Notes: a model not told the origin generated them from the letters alone. Positions 18,137 to 26,007 are shown, counted from the stretch's first letter. The stretch is DNA of 33,830 nucleotides from Bacteroidales bacterium (GCA_016783905.1 JADHVQ010000017.1:1-33830); one strand, 5' to 3'. A program made the numbers and translations.

Positions 18137-19987
18137 TTATTTTTCTTCTAACAGTTGGTTGAATTTATCCGTTAACTCATTGATCATGAAAGGAAGTCCC
18201 TGCACCTTATTAAACTGGTGGATGTTTGGTAAGGTGAAACTCATCCGAAGATAGTTCACAAACTGACCTGCATTTAGCTCACACACCAGGATCTTCTTGA
18301 AACCCTTCAGGATCTTTTCAGTATTTTTCGGCAACGGGTTGATGTAGTGGAAATGAGCATGACTGATCTTCTTGCCTTCTTGTTGCATCTGTTGTACGGC
18401 CGAATGGACTGCCCCGAAAGTTCCTCCCCAGCTGACCACGAGCAACTCACCCTTTTTAGGTCCGTCAATCTCCTGTTCAGGGATGTAGTTAGCAACTCTG
18501 GCTACCTTCTCAGCACGCAGTTCGGTCATCCTCTGATGGTTCAGGGGATCGGTGGATACAGTGCCGGTGATGTTCTCTTTCTCCAGTCCGCCAATCCTGT
18601 GCCGCAATCCTTCTGTCCCCGGGATGGCCCAATCTCTGACCAGCGTTTCCGGGTTCCGTTTGTATGGTTTATAAGTAGAATCATTGGGTTTGGCAACGGG
18701 TGGATGGATGGGTGGCATGTTAACCATCCTTGGATCCCGGAAAAGGGCCGATCCGAATCCCAGATACCCATCGGTTAACAGGATGCAGGGGGTCATGTGT
18801 TCCATCGACAGCTTTGCTGCCATGTATGCATAATAAAAGCAGTTGTCGGAAGATGAAGCAGCGATCACGATCACGGGACATTCCCCGTTTCGGCCAAAGA
18901 GGGCCTGCATCAGATCCGACTGCTCCGATTTGGTAGGCAGTCCTGTAGACGGGCCTCCCCGCTGTACATCTACGATCACCAGAGGTAGTTCTGTCATGAC
19001 CGCCAGCCCGATCGCTTCGCTCTTCAGCGAGAGACCGGGGCCGGAGGTGGTGGTGCAGGCCATCAATCCGGCATAGCTTGCTCCGATGGCGGAGCATATT
19101 CCTGCAATTTCATCCTCAGCCTGGAAGACTTTCGCGCCAAGCGACTTGTGTTTGGCCAGCTCCATCAGGATCTCTGAAGCCGGAGTGATAGGATAAGAGC
19201 CCAGGAAAAGTGGGCGCTTCGATTTCTCGGCAGCAGCCAAAAGCCCCCAGGCAGTAGCGACGTTCCCGGTAATGTTCCGGTAACGGCCGGGTGGCAGCTT
19301 TGCAGCAGAGACCTGGATGACCGATGCGATGGCCTCAATCGTATCGGCATAGTTGTATCCGGCCTCCAGCACTATTTTATTAATCCTGGCAAGGGTGGGA
19401 TCCTTTTTGAATTTGGCATCAAAAAACTTAAAGGAGGGTTTTAGCGGACGGTTGAAGATAAAATAGAGCATACCCAGAGCGAACATGTTCTTGCTTCGGG
19501 CCGCAGTCTTCGGTTCTACTCCTAAATCTTTCAGACCCTCTTTGGTAAGTGTAGTGATCGGAGCTTTGATCAGGTTGTACTTTGCCAGGCTGTTATCCTC
19601 AAGCGGGTTGGAGGTATACCCGGCTTTCTCGATTGCTTTTTCATCGAACGCATCAGAGTCGACCAGCAGGGTGGCTCCCACCTTTGCCCATTTGAGGTTC
19701 GCTCTCAGGGAGGCCGGATTCATCACTACGATCACATCACAAAGGTCACCGGTGGTGTAGATCTTAGCGCTTCCCATGTGTACCTGGAATCCGGATACTC
19801 CCGGGATGGTGTTCTGGGGTGCCCGTATCTCAGACGGAAAATCAGGGAAGGTGGCCAGGTCGTTTCCTGCGAATGCAGCCGAATCGGAGAAGAGCCCTCC
19901 GGCGAACTGCATCCCGTCGCCCGAATCACCCACAAACTTAACAACTACCGATTCCCGCTCTTCTACTGGTCGATTAAATTTTGTCAT
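18137..19987 (-). CDS. korA: 2-oxoacid:ferredoxin oxidoreductase, fused gamma-alpha subunit
   Basis: The protein has 616 residues. The N-terminal ~190 residues are the gamma-type domain (VVKFVGDSGDGMQFAGGLFS). A pyruvate-ferredoxin-oxidoreductase-like alpha (PYR) domain follows, starting near LFLGSYPITPASEILMEL, with AEDEIAGICSAIGASYAG (the glutamate that activates TPP) and TTSGPGLSLKSEAIGLAVM. The C-terminal transketolase-like domain includes LVVSWGGTFGAVHSAV. This gamma-alpha fusion paired with a separate beta gene is the standard two-gene Kor arrangement in Bacteroidota. The gene is divergent from a small ferredoxin gene that could be its electron acceptor. Confidence 0.93.
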   Translation of the reverse strand: MTKFNRPVEERESVVVKFVGDSGDGMQFAGGLFSDSAAFAGNDLATFPDFPSEIRAPQNTIPGVSGFQVHMGSAKIYTTGDLCDVIVVMNPASLRANLKWAKVGATLLVDSDAFDEKAIEKAGYTSNPLEDNSLAKYNLIKAPITTLTKEGLKDLGVEPKTAARSKNMFALGMLYFIFNRPLKPSFKFFDAKFKKDPTLARINKIVLEAGYNYADTIEAIASVIQVSAAKLPPGRYRNITGNVATAWGLLAAAEKSKRPLFLGSYPITPASEILMELAKHKSLGAKVFQAEDEIAGICSAIGASYAGLMACTTTSGPGLSLKSEAIGLAVMTELPLVIVDVQRGGPSTGLPTKSEQSDLMQALFGRNGECPVIVIAASSSDNCFYYAYMAAKLSMEHMTPCILLTDGYLGFGSALFRDPRMVNMPPIHPPVAKPNDSTYKPYKRNPETLVRDWAIPGTEGLRHRIGGLEKENITGTVSTDPLNHQRMTELRAEKVARVANYIPEQEIDGPKKGELLVVSWGGTFGAVHSAVQQMQQEGKKISHAHFHYINPLPKNTEKILKGFKKILVCELNAGQFVNYLRMSFTLPNIHQFNKVQGLPFMINELTDKFNQLLEEK

Positions 19988-20009
19988 GACAGGAGGAATT
20001 TTAAGTCTG

Positions 20010-20017
20010 CAAATTTA
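20010..20017 (-). promoter_or_regulatory. Promoter -7 element for korAB
   Basis: On the minus strand the sequence is TAAATTTG, a perfect TAnnTTTG, 22 bp before the korA start. The -33 element is not convincing. It shares a 159-bp divergent intergenic region with the ferredoxin promoter. Confidence 0.5.
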
Positions 20018-20076
20018 CAGCTTTCATACTCAATTGAAAGAAAAAAGCGAAATCTTTTGCGTATTCCAAAAAATTG

Positions 20077-20084
20077 TATATTTG
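20077..20084 (+). promoter_or_regulatory. Promoter -7 element for the ferredoxin gene
   Basis: TATATTTG matches TAnnTTTG. A TTTTG lies upstream at 20055-20059, giving a spacing of about 17 bp, slightly shorter than usual. The leader to the ferredoxin ATG is about 60 nt and contains a small inverted repeat (CCCGGATGCCGGG, 20114-20126) of unknown meaning. Confidence 0.5.
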
Positions 20085-20146
20085 CCGCCAAAATCTAAAT
20101 CACAAACCAATTTCCCGGATGCCGGGATCATAAAAATCACTAAATC

Positions 20147-20314
20147 ATGGCTTACATTATCAACGACGATTGCACCGCTTGCGGAACCTGTCTCGACGAA
20201 TGTCCCGTTGAGGCAATAGCAGAAGGTGACATCTACACGATTGACCCGGAAGTTTGTACTGACTGTGGTGCTTGCGCCGACGTTTGTCCGGTGGAAGCAA
20301 TCCATCCGGAATAA
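20147..20314 (+). CDS. Small 2[4Fe-4S] ferredoxin
   Basis: The protein has 55 residues. Two complete cluster motifs are seen: C9-x2-C12-x2-C15-x3-C19-P (CTACGTCLDECP) and C37-x2-C40-x2-C43-x3-C47-P (CTDCGACADVCP), each followed by VEAI. This is the classical clostridial-type ferredoxin, a low-potential electron carrier in the cytoplasm. It is divergent from korAB and has its own promoter, so it is a good candidate electron acceptor for the oxidoreductases in this window. A strong terminator follows 33 bp after the stop. Confidence 0.95.
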   Translation: MAYIINDDCTACGTCLDECPVEAIAEGDIYTIDPEVCTDCGACADVCPVEAIHPE

Positions 20315-20347
20315 AGTTATCTGATCGATCCCTTGTGGTCGCTCGAC

Positions 20348-20380
20348 AAAAACGTGGTATCCTCTCGATTCCACGTTTTT
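20348..20380 (+). terminator. Rho-independent terminator between ferredoxin and lpxH
   Basis: A perfect 10-bp stem (AAAAACGTGG / CCACGTTTTT) with a 13-nt loop is followed by a further T-run to 20383. It lies between convergent genes. The A-run on the left arm means it could also end leftward transcription from lpxH, whose stop is at 20382. Confidence 0.88.
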
Positions 20381-20381
20381 T

Positions 20382-21140
20382 TTATTCAAAAAACTGCAAG
20401 ATAACATCCTCCCCGTCAAACACGGCACTGGAGAAATGGGTCAGCCAGTCGCCCAGGACGATTTGCCGGCAACGGTCGTTTAACCGTATGTCAAGCGGGA
20501 GATGGTAATGGCCGTAGATCATGAAATCGAGATCAGGATGGTCAGCCAGAACCTCTTTGGAATGGGGGGTGAGTCTCTTCTCAATCATCCGCCGGGTAAT
20601 ATCTTCATCTTTCTGTTCCCTTACTTGTGAGGCATACCTGCTCCGATGCGACCAGTAGAGTGCCATCCGGATGCCGATATCGGGATGCAGTAAGCGGAAG
20701 AGCCACTGATTGAACCGGCTGGCAAAGACCTTCTTCAGGAATTTGTATCCTTTATCGCCTGGGCCCAGACCATCGCCATGAGCAAGGTAAAACCGTTTTG
20801 AACTGAACTCCCTGAACTCCGGTTCGTGGTGCAACTGTATGTGCAGTTCCTCTGTGAGGTAGCTGAACGCCCACATGTCATGATTTCCCAGGAACAGGTG
20901 AACAGGGATGCCGGCATCTGTGATCTCAGCCAGTTTCCCAAGCAGCCGGGTATACCCTTTGGGAATGGCCGTGCGGTATTCAAACCAGAAATCGAACAGG
21001 TCGCCCATCAGGTAGATCTCCGAAGCGTCGACACGGACCTTATCCAGCCACCGGATAAAGCGGGATTCACGTTCCAGGCTGCGGGTACGATCAGGAATCC
21101 CGAAGTGAAAGTCAGAAACAAAATAGACCTTGTTACCCAT
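20382..21140 (-). CDS. lpxH: UDP-2,3-diacylglucosamine diphosphatase (LpxH)
   Basis: LpxH cleaves UDP-2,3-diacylglucosamine to lipid X and UMP in lipid A synthesis, at the inner face of the inner membrane. The protein has 252 residues from the ATG at 21140, next to the first strand; an ATG at 21158 would add six. Calcineurin-like metal motifs are all visible: VSDFHFG, GDLFDFWFEY, LGNHDMW, LAHGDG and the late YGHYHLP. The DLFDFWFEY and HNDMW-like spacing is typical of LpxH rather than a general phosphoesterase. It is the last gene of a minus-strand run beginning at mnmD. Confidence 0.9.
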   Translation of the reverse strand: MGNKVYFVSDFHFGIPDRTRSLERESRFIRWLDKVRVDASEIYLMGDLFDFWFEYRTAIPKGYTRLLGKLAEITDAGIPVHLFLGNHDMWAFSYLTEELHIQLHHEPEFREFSSKRFYLAHGDGLGPGDKGYKFLKKVFASRFNQWLFRLLHPDIGIRMALYWSHRSRYASQVREQKDEDITRRMIEKRLTPHSKEVLADHPDLDFMIYGHYHLPLDIRLNDRCRQIVLGDWLTHFSSAVFDGEDVILQFFE

Positions 21141-21170
21141 GGTGAAAAGTTGGCCCAAACTTACAACTTT

Positions 21171-21887
21171 TTACTTTACTTCCCTCAACCATTGATGAAA
21201 GAAAAGGGTGTGCCGGTTCCCCGGAAAGGTAGCCATCAACCCGCTGTCAACTCTGCGGTAGTCTGCTGCATCCGTTTTCGTCGACAACACCGGCCTCACA
21301 CCGAAGTGATAGTTGACAACCAGGAGGGTGGAAAAGGCTCCGGCATGTTCCTTGATGAATGCTTTTTCATATTGCCGTTGCGCTTCCCAGATCTGGTTGA
21401 ACAGGGAATCAACCATCACCGTCAGCTCGAAAAAGTCAGGTTCCCCCTGATGCTTGTCAATGATCAGTTGCAGGGAATCGACTTTTCGAAGATGACCGGC
21501 CGTATAGGCATAAAAGGTTTGCAGTAATGCTGACTCATCATTCCCTTCAACCTGAAATATAGATGGGTAGCAATCGAGACTCCCTGTTATCCGGATTGTA
21601 TCCCCGGGTGATGCAATGAACACAACCTGGTCGCCGGGAGCCACCCGCAGGGCATAAATGCTTGTTTCATCTGCAGCAACGGTGCATTGGAACGTTCCGT
21701 TGCCATCAGGCTTTACTGAGTCAATGTTCTGTAATTCAAAGGTTTTTTGTTCCAGCAGAAAGAACTTCCCTGAAGCTCCTTCAATTTGTCCCATGACAAA
21801 AAATTGATTCTTATCATGATGAAGGCATGCAGAAAATAACAGGAGCATTATTATTAAACAGATGACTGGGATGGATTTTTTTGTCAT
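21171..21887 (-). CDS. DUF4369-domain lipoprotein
   Basis: The protein has 238 residues with a lipoprotein signal (MTKKSIPVICLIIMLLLFSAC; lipobox LFSAC). A beta-rich domain follows with FFVMGQIEGASGKFFLLEQK, DSVKPDGNGTFQCTV and VFIASPGDTIRITGSL, which is the DUF4369 pattern found at the N-terminus of Bacteroidota TlpA-like thioredoxins. Here the protein ends without a thioredoxin domain or CxxC motif, so it is a stand-alone version of the domain or has lost it. Function unknown. It sits between an exonuclease gene (19-bp gap) and lpxH. Confidence 0.78.
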   Translation of the reverse strand: MTKKSIPVICLIIMLLLFSACLHHDKNQFFVMGQIEGASGKFFLLEQKTFELQNIDSVKPDGNGTFQCTVAADETSIYALRVAPGDQVVFIASPGDTIRITGSLDCYPSIFQVEGNDESALLQTFYAYTAGHLRKVDSLQLIIDKHQGEPDFFELTVMVDSLFNQIWEAQRQYEKAFIKEHAGAFSTLLVVNYHFGVRPVLSTKTDAADYRRVDSGLMATFPGNRHTLFFHQWLREVK

Positions 21888-21906
21888 TTCGGTCGGTTAA
21901 TTTTTT

Positions 21907-22632
21907 CTATACTACCTGAATCTTCTCCGCCTCAATCAATGCCAGGCCTTTAAACTTCAATAACAAATTGACGATGGTTATCACATCTTTCTGGCAGTAG
22001 TTGACAATCCGGGGCAGGTCATGGTCCTGCCAGTATACACGACCCACATCGCTTCCCTCTATGTCGTCTTTAGGGGTAGGGATGTCAAACAGGGCAGCCA
22101 GCAATTCAAGGGAGGTATAGCTCTTGAAGTCGCCAAACTTCCACAACTCCATGGTGTCGAGATGATTAACCTCCCAGGGCTTTTTCCCGGAGAGATCGAG
22201 GATGGCAGGGACGGCAAGACTATTGATCAGCATCCGGCGGATCAGGTAAGGGTAATCAAACTCCTTCCCGTTATGTGCACACAGGAAGTGGTATTTTTTC
22301 TCCTGCGCTTTGGCAAGCTGGGAAGCAAAGTCGGTCAGGATAGACGCTTCATCGTCTCCGTAAAACGATTTGATCCATAACGTTCCGTTCCGGTAGATCC
22401 CGGTGGAGATGCAGATGATCTTCCCAAACTCAGCATAGATGCCGGCCCGTTCATACAGCTGGGCAGGACTCTTCACTTCAGGAACAACGCTACGGTCGAA
22501 GCGGTTCAGTTGTTCGGCTTTTTTATCCCAAAGCTTCTTGAACCGCTCCGGCACTTCGTCGTAGCTGCTGTATCCCGACACGGTTTCGACATCAAGAAAA
22601 AGAATTGATTCGAGGTTGATGTTACTTAGCAT
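21907..22632 (-). CDS. Predicted 3'-5' exonuclease, PolB-like
   Basis: The protein has 241 residues. DnaQ/RNase H-fold exonuclease motifs are seen in order: LFLDVETVSG (Exo I, D and E), CAHNGKEFDYPYLIRRM (Exo II), and NYCQKDVITIVNLLL (Exo III, Y-x3-D). This arrangement matches the family related to the exonuclease domain of DNA polymerase B, common in Bacteroidota. No polymerase domain is attached. It overlaps the Nudix gene by 11 bp, and both read leftward. The cellular role (repair or RNA processing) cannot be decided here. Confidence 0.9.
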   Translation of the reverse strand: MLSNINLESILFLDVETVSGYSSYDEVPERFKKLWDKKAEQLNRFDRSVVPEVKSPAQLYERAGIYAEFGKIICISTGIYRNGTLWIKSFYGDDEASILTDFASQLAKAQEKKYHFLCAHNGKEFDYPYLIRRMLINSLAVPAILDLSGKKPWEVNHLDTMELWKFGDFKSYTSLELLAALFDIPTPKDDIEGSDVGRVYWQDHDLPRIVNYCQKDVITIVNLLLKFKGLALIEAEKIQVV

Positions 22633-23086
22633 AGAGGTTAGAATTTTGAATTAAACAAACCACCTTTTTATCAATGGGAAAAGTCACCTCCTTTTCTGTG
22701 AGGGTGGTAAGCGGGACCCAGCGAAAACACTGGGCTCCTTCGATCATCCCGGGGAGATCGAATGGAATATCTGTAGTGGGAAAACGCATGGGACCGGTAG
22801 CTGTCACGAGGTAATAGATGCTGATCAGTTGCATGGTGGATGGAAGGAGTTTGGTGGGCTGGAAATAGTCGGTTGTATAGATGTGCCTGCCCACATCAAT
22901 CTCCAGGTCCAGCTCTTCCTTAAACTCCCGCTTCAGGCAATCGATGGTCCCTTCGCCAAACGCAAGGGCTCCACCAGGAAATTTTGTCATCAGGGTATCC
23001 ATCCGGAACTCATCAGTCACCAGGATCTTCCCGTCAGCGACCAGTAATCCATACACGCGTATATTGAACTGGTTTATCATCATCAA
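22622..23086 (-). CDS. Nudix hydrolase
   Basis: The protein has 154 residues. The Nudix box is complete: GGALAFGEGTIDCLKREF followed by KEELDLEI, which fits G-x5-E-x7-REUxEExGU except that D replaces the last glycine position. Such enzymes cleave nucleoside diphosphates linked to other groups; the substrate cannot be inferred. It is coupled to both neighbours: its start overlaps the mnmD stop by 4 bp and its end overlaps the exonuclease start by 11 bp. Confidence 0.9.
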   Translation of the reverse strand: MMMINQFNIRVYGLLVADGKILVTDEFRMDTLMTKFPGGALAFGEGTIDCLKREFKEELDLEIDVGRHIYTTDYFQPTKLLPSTMQLISIYYLVTATGPMRFPTTDIPFDLPGMIEGAQCFRWVPLTTLTEKEVTFPIDKKVVCLIQNSNLYAK

Positions 23087-23760
23087 TTCTTTCCAGCACG
23101 GAGAATTTCTCGTTTCCCGGGAGGGCCCGGGAGCTTTTCGATCGAAAAACCGGCATACCTGAGGTTACGTTTTACCTCCCCTTGGCAGGAGTAAGTTACT
23201 AAAAGACCGCCGGGATGCAACATCCGGTACATTCTTTCAAAGATCTCTTTCGTCCAGAGATCCGGCTGCACACCGGGAGCGAATGCATCGAAAAAGACCA
23301 CATCGAAGGCGGAATCCGGTGGTGTATACTGACGAAGATCAGCCTGGATCTTGGTGAGATGGAATCCCTGGTTCATTTGTTGCGGGACCTCCCAGGGTGC
23401 TTCATGGATTTTGTTGAACCGTTCCGCAGCATCGGTCTCCGGCAAGTATGCGGGATAGTTTAACGTTCCCCAAACCGTTCTGTCCAACGGATAGAGCTCA
23501 ATGGTTGTATAACGTACTTCGCGTCTATGCGACTTTGCGGTTAAGTCTGTCAGCAATGCATTCAATCCCGTTCCGAAACCCACCTCAAACACCGATACCG
23601 GATCAATATCCTCACTCACCGCCAGCAATCCCTGCTCAATGAACACATGTCTGGACTCCTGCACCGCCCCGAAGATGGAGTGGTAATGTTCCTTTATCGC
23701 CGGAACGAACAGGGTATCAGATCCATCGAGCGTTCGTTTGATTTCTATGTTCAAGGCCAT
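23083..23760 (-). CDS. mnmD: tRNA U34 methyltransferase, MnmD type
   Basis: The family methylates the aminomethyl group at the wobble uridine of tRNAs to give mnm5(s2)U, using S-adenosylmethionine. The protein has 225 residues. The SAM-binding motif is VFEVGFGTGLNALLT, followed by DVVFFDAFAPGVQPDLWT, the signature of the MnmC N-terminal domain, then LLVTYSCQGEVKRNLRYAGF and GPPGKREILRA. There is no FAD-dependent oxidase half, so this is the single-domain (MnmD) form. It begins 64 bp downstream of the truncated TPP enzyme, after two tandem repeats. Confidence 0.88.
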   Translation of the reverse strand: MALNIEIKRTLDGSDTLFVPAIKEHYHSIFGAVQESRHVFIEQGLLAVSEDIDPVSVFEVGFGTGLNALLTDLTAKSHRREVRYTTIELYPLDRTVWGTLNYPAYLPETDAAERFNKIHEAPWEVPQQMNQGFHLTKIQADLRQYTPPDSAFDVVFFDAFAPGVQPDLWTKEIFERMYRMLHPGGLLVTYSCQGEVKRNLRYAGFSIEKLPGPPGKREILRAGKN

Positions 23761-23772
23761 AGGAGTATTGGG

Positions 23773-23838
23773 TCATGAGGTGATGAGGTGATGAGGTGAT
23801 GCAAGTGATGAAAGTCTTGGCAATTCATGGCAATTCAT
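23773..23838. repeat. Two tandem repeats at the 3' end of the truncated TPP enzyme
   Basis: From 23773 an octamer repeats about 3.5 times (TCATGAGG, TGATGAGG, TGATGAGG, TGATGCAA). From 23819 a decamer, GGCAATTCAT, occurs twice in succession. The first decamer copy contains the stop codon of the TPP enzyme (23825-23827), and the second supplies that protein's last few residues. The arrays fill most of the gap before mnmD. Confidence 0.85.
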
Positions 23839-25129
23839 GTGCAATCAGCGGATTGTTGTTAAACAAGTAATCGTAATTGGCCAGCAATACCTCGCCACCG
23901 GTCACAATGGGAGATTCTTCCGTAAAACGAGGAGGTACTCCATTGATATTCAGTGCTTGTTGTTCTGATTCGCTATACAGGTGAGAGTTATACCTGTTGG
24001 CATTTTCAATTTTTTTGCAGGGGCAATGGGTCGTCTTAACTGTGTCAATCAGTTTTTTACGCTCCTCCCTGATGGGGGTCTGAAAATGGTTCCACGCTTT
24101 CTTCCGGGCTTCACGGGCGCGTTGAAATGCCCCCTCCTCAATCTGATCCAGCTCGTCCCTTGTTGCCAGATCACTGTCAATGATCCACTTTCTCATCTGG
24201 GCAATGCAGTCGAACTCCTTTTCCCAGGCCAGGCGTTCTACAGATTTGTAACGTTCGTGGGAACCGGAGGTGGAGTGTCCCTGCGGCTGGGTCAGTTCGG
24301 TTACATGAAACAGGACAGGGGTATGGTCTTTCCGGCAAATAGCAACTCCCTCTTTGAAGGTCTTATAGAGTTCAGGGTAATCCCAGCCCTTGACCTTGTA
24401 GATAAGGATTCCGGGGTTTTGGTCGTCCTGTTCAAATCCCTTCAGGGCTTCCGAGATACTTTGTTTGGTGGTTTGGTACTTCCGCGGAACAGAGATCCCG
24501 TAGCCGTCGTCCCACACCGCCATGGCTATGGAAACCTGCATCACACCGGCGGCATTCATGGTCTCCCAGAAAGGGACTTCCGAAGTAGAGGCATCGCCAA
24601 TCATCCCAAAAGCTACCTCATTTCCTTTGTTGGAAAACTGTGTAAACGACTTTAGTCCCGGAGTGTTCCTGTAAAATTTCGAAGCAAGGGGCAACCCAAG
24701 AAGCCGGGGCATCTGGCCGGCGGTGGGGGAGATGTCAGCAGAGGAATTTTTCTGCTTCGCCAAATCCTTCCAGTGACCATTTTCATCGAGGCTTCGGGTG
24801 GCAAAGTGGTTGTTCATGATCCGGCCGGCAGTTCCGGGATTGACACTCAAGTGTGTATCTCCGTATAGTTGGGCAAAAAACTCCTCAGGAGTGAACAACC
24901 CGGAAGCCATCATGAATGTCTGATCGCGGTAATATCCTGACCGCCAGTGACCCTCCTGGAAAAATTTGGCCAGAACCAGCTGAGGCACCTCTTTCCCATC
25001 ACCGAAGATGCCAAAGTTGGCTCTTCCACCCAGCGCTTCCCGTCTTCCAAGCAAACTCAGCTGCCGGCTCAGATTTGCCAGCCGGTAGTCGGCCAGGAGA
25101 TCCTCTTTGGTGAATTTTGTCTTGGTCAT
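23825..25129 (-). CDS. TPP-dependent dehydrogenase E1, alpha half only (truncated fused E1)
   Basis: The protein has 434 residues and resembles the fused alpha-beta E1 (branched-chain 2-oxoacid dehydrogenase-like) proteins of Bacteroidota. It has the opening LSRQLSLLGRREALGG, FGIFGDGKEVPQLVLAKFF, SGYYRDQTFMMASGLFTPEE, and a TPP/Mg region GDASTSEVPFWETMNAAGV with WDDGYGISVP. QPQGHSTSGSHERYK is also present. In the fused family a second, beta half of several hundred residues follows the segment SPIVTGGEVLLANYDYLFNNNP. Here the frame ends seven residues later, inside a tandem repeat, and mnmD follows. No separate beta gene is nearby. In SEVPFWE a valine stands where I expect glycine. A functional enzyme is doubtful. 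Confidence 0.8.
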   Translation of the reverse strand: MTKTKFTKEDLLADYRLANLSRQLSLLGRREALGGRANFGIFGDGKEVPQLVLAKFFQEGHWRSGYYRDQTFMMASGLFTPEEFFAQLYGDTHLSVNPGTAGRIMNNHFATRSLDENGHWKDLAKQKNSSADISPTAGQMPRLLGLPLASKFYRNTPGLKSFTQFSNKGNEVAFGMIGDASTSEVPFWETMNAAGVMQVSIAMAVWDDGYGISVPRKYQTTKQSISEALKGFEQDDQNPGILIYKVKGWDYPELYKTFKEGVAICRKDHTPVLFHVTELTQPQGHSTSGSHERYKSVERLAWEKEFDCIAQMRKWIIDSDLATRDELDQIEEGAFQRAREARKKAWNHFQTPIREERKKLIDTVKTTHCPCKKIENANRYNSHLYSESEQQALNINGVPPRFTEESPIVTGGEVLLANYDYLFNNNPLIAHELP

Positions 25130-25143
25130 TCGTTATTTTTTTG

Positions 25144-25193
25144 CCCCTAAATCCCCTGAAGGGGACTTACTCCCCCTTTAGGGGGTCGGGGGG
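25144..25193. repeat. GC-rich palindromic intergenic element (CCCCTAAA...TTTAGGGG)
   Basis: Nested hairpins fill the whole gap between rubrerythrin and the TPP enzyme. Outer arms are CCCCTAAA (25144-25151) and TTTAGGGG (25177-25184), inner hairpins are CCCCT-GA-AGGGG and CCCCC-TTTA-GGGGG, and a G-rich tail touches the rubrerythrin stop codon. Elements of this look are scattered between genes in many Bacteroidota genomes. It may act as a transcription terminator or mRNA stabiliser. Confidence 0.75.
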
Positions 25194-25772
25194 TCAATAA
25201 TTCCCTGCCTTGATCTCAAAATACGCCATCGGGTGATCACAAACCGGACATTTGTTCAGGGCTTTATTGCCATAATGCACATGCCCGCATTTCCGGCAGA
25301 TCCAAACCTGTTTCTCTTCCCGTTGGAACACTTCGTCCTTTTCAATATTTCCTAACAGCTTCAGGTACCTGGCTTCGTGATCGGCTTCGATCTTGGCAAT
25401 CAGTTTAAACGCTGTGGCCACTTTTGGAAATCCCTCCTCCTGTGCAACCCTGGCAAATTCAGGATAGAGATCCTCCCACTCTTCATGCTCTCCCATGGCG
25501 GCTGCTTTCAGGTTTTCAGCGGTTGTTCCGATCATACCGGCAGGGTAAGCCGCGGTGATCTCTACCATGCCACCTTCAAGGAAACGGAAAAAGATCTTGC
25601 CATGCTGCTCTTCATTCAAAGCAGTCTCATCAAAAAGGGCCGCGATTTGCTGGTATCCCTCTTTTGCCGCCTGCTTGGCGAAAAACTGGTAGCGGTTCTT
25701 GGCTTGGGATTCTCCTGCAAAGGCTTTCAGCAGGTTCTGCTCTGTTTGGGTTCCTTTGATACTTTTTTCCAT
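25194..25772 (-). CDS. rbr: Rubrerythrin
   Basis: Rubrerythrin reduces hydrogen peroxide in the cytoplasm of anaerobes using a di-iron site and a rubredoxin-like iron. The 192-residue protein has an N-terminal ferritin-like four-helix domain with the ligands in AFAGESQAKNRYQFFA, LNEEQHGKIFFRF and KIEADHEARYLKLL. The C-terminal rubredoxin-like domain has CRKCG and CPVC (WICRKCGHVHYGN... NKCPVCDHPMAYF). Its length is normal for the family. It has its own promoter -7 element and is followed by a palindromic element. Rubredoxin, a likely electron donor, lies 73 bp upstream on the same strand. Confidence 0.96.
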   Translation of the reverse strand: MEKSIKGTQTEQNLLKAFAGESQAKNRYQFFAKQAAKEGYQQIAALFDETALNEEQHGKIFFRFLEGGMVEITAAYPAGMIGTTAENLKAAAMGEHEEWEDLYPEFARVAQEEGFPKVATAFKLIAKIEADHEARYLKLLGNIEKDEVFQREEKQVWICRKCGHVHYGNKALNKCPVCDHPMAYFEIKAGNY

Positions 25773-25807
25773 GATGATATCGGGTTTAATGGTTGAATTT
25801 CCAATTT

Positions 25808-25815
25808 CAAAGATA
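25808..25815 (-). promoter_or_regulatory. Promoter -7 element for rubrerythrin
   Basis: On the minus strand the sequence is TATCTTTG, a perfect TAnnTTTG, 35 bp before the rubrerythrin start. The -33 position is weak. It implies that rubrerythrin can be expressed apart from the upstream vor and rubredoxin genes. Confidence 0.5.
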
Positions 25816-25845
25816 TCAAATTAACACCAGATTAACCGTTTGGTT

Positions 25846-26007
25846 CTAATCCATCAGAACATAATCAGCCTTTGTCACCTGGCAGATTGGGCAACACCAG
25901 TCATCCGGAATGTCTTCAAATGCAGTTCCCGGGGCAATCCCCGAATCGGGATCTCCTTCCGCAGGATCATACACGTGGCCGCAGACTGTACACTTGTATT
26001 TATTCAT
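25846..26007 (-). CDS. Rubredoxin
   Basis: The protein has 53 residues from the ATG at 26007, chosen because the conserved N-terminus [15 protein letters not shown] starts there. An upstream in-frame ATG at 26031 would add eight residues. Both iron-binding pairs are present (CTVCG and CPICQ), with the usual [20 protein letters not shown] between them. It is a one-electron carrier, probably feeding rubrerythrin downstream. Its ATG overlaps the stop of a short glutathione-peroxidase-like remnant (ATGA). Confidence 0.96.
   Translation of the reverse strand: MNKYKCTVCGHVYDPAEGDPDSGIAPGTAFEDIPDDWCCPICQVTKADYVLMD

Noticed and set aside
20114-20126. Riboswitch or operator in the ferredoxin leader
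   Set aside because: Only a short CCCGG/CCGGG inverted repeat is present; no known riboswitch core or second operator half-site could be recognised.
23981-24655. 224-codon frame antisense to the TPP enzyme
   Set aside because: The minus-strand frame is strongly conserved E1 sequence; the antisense product shows no domain.
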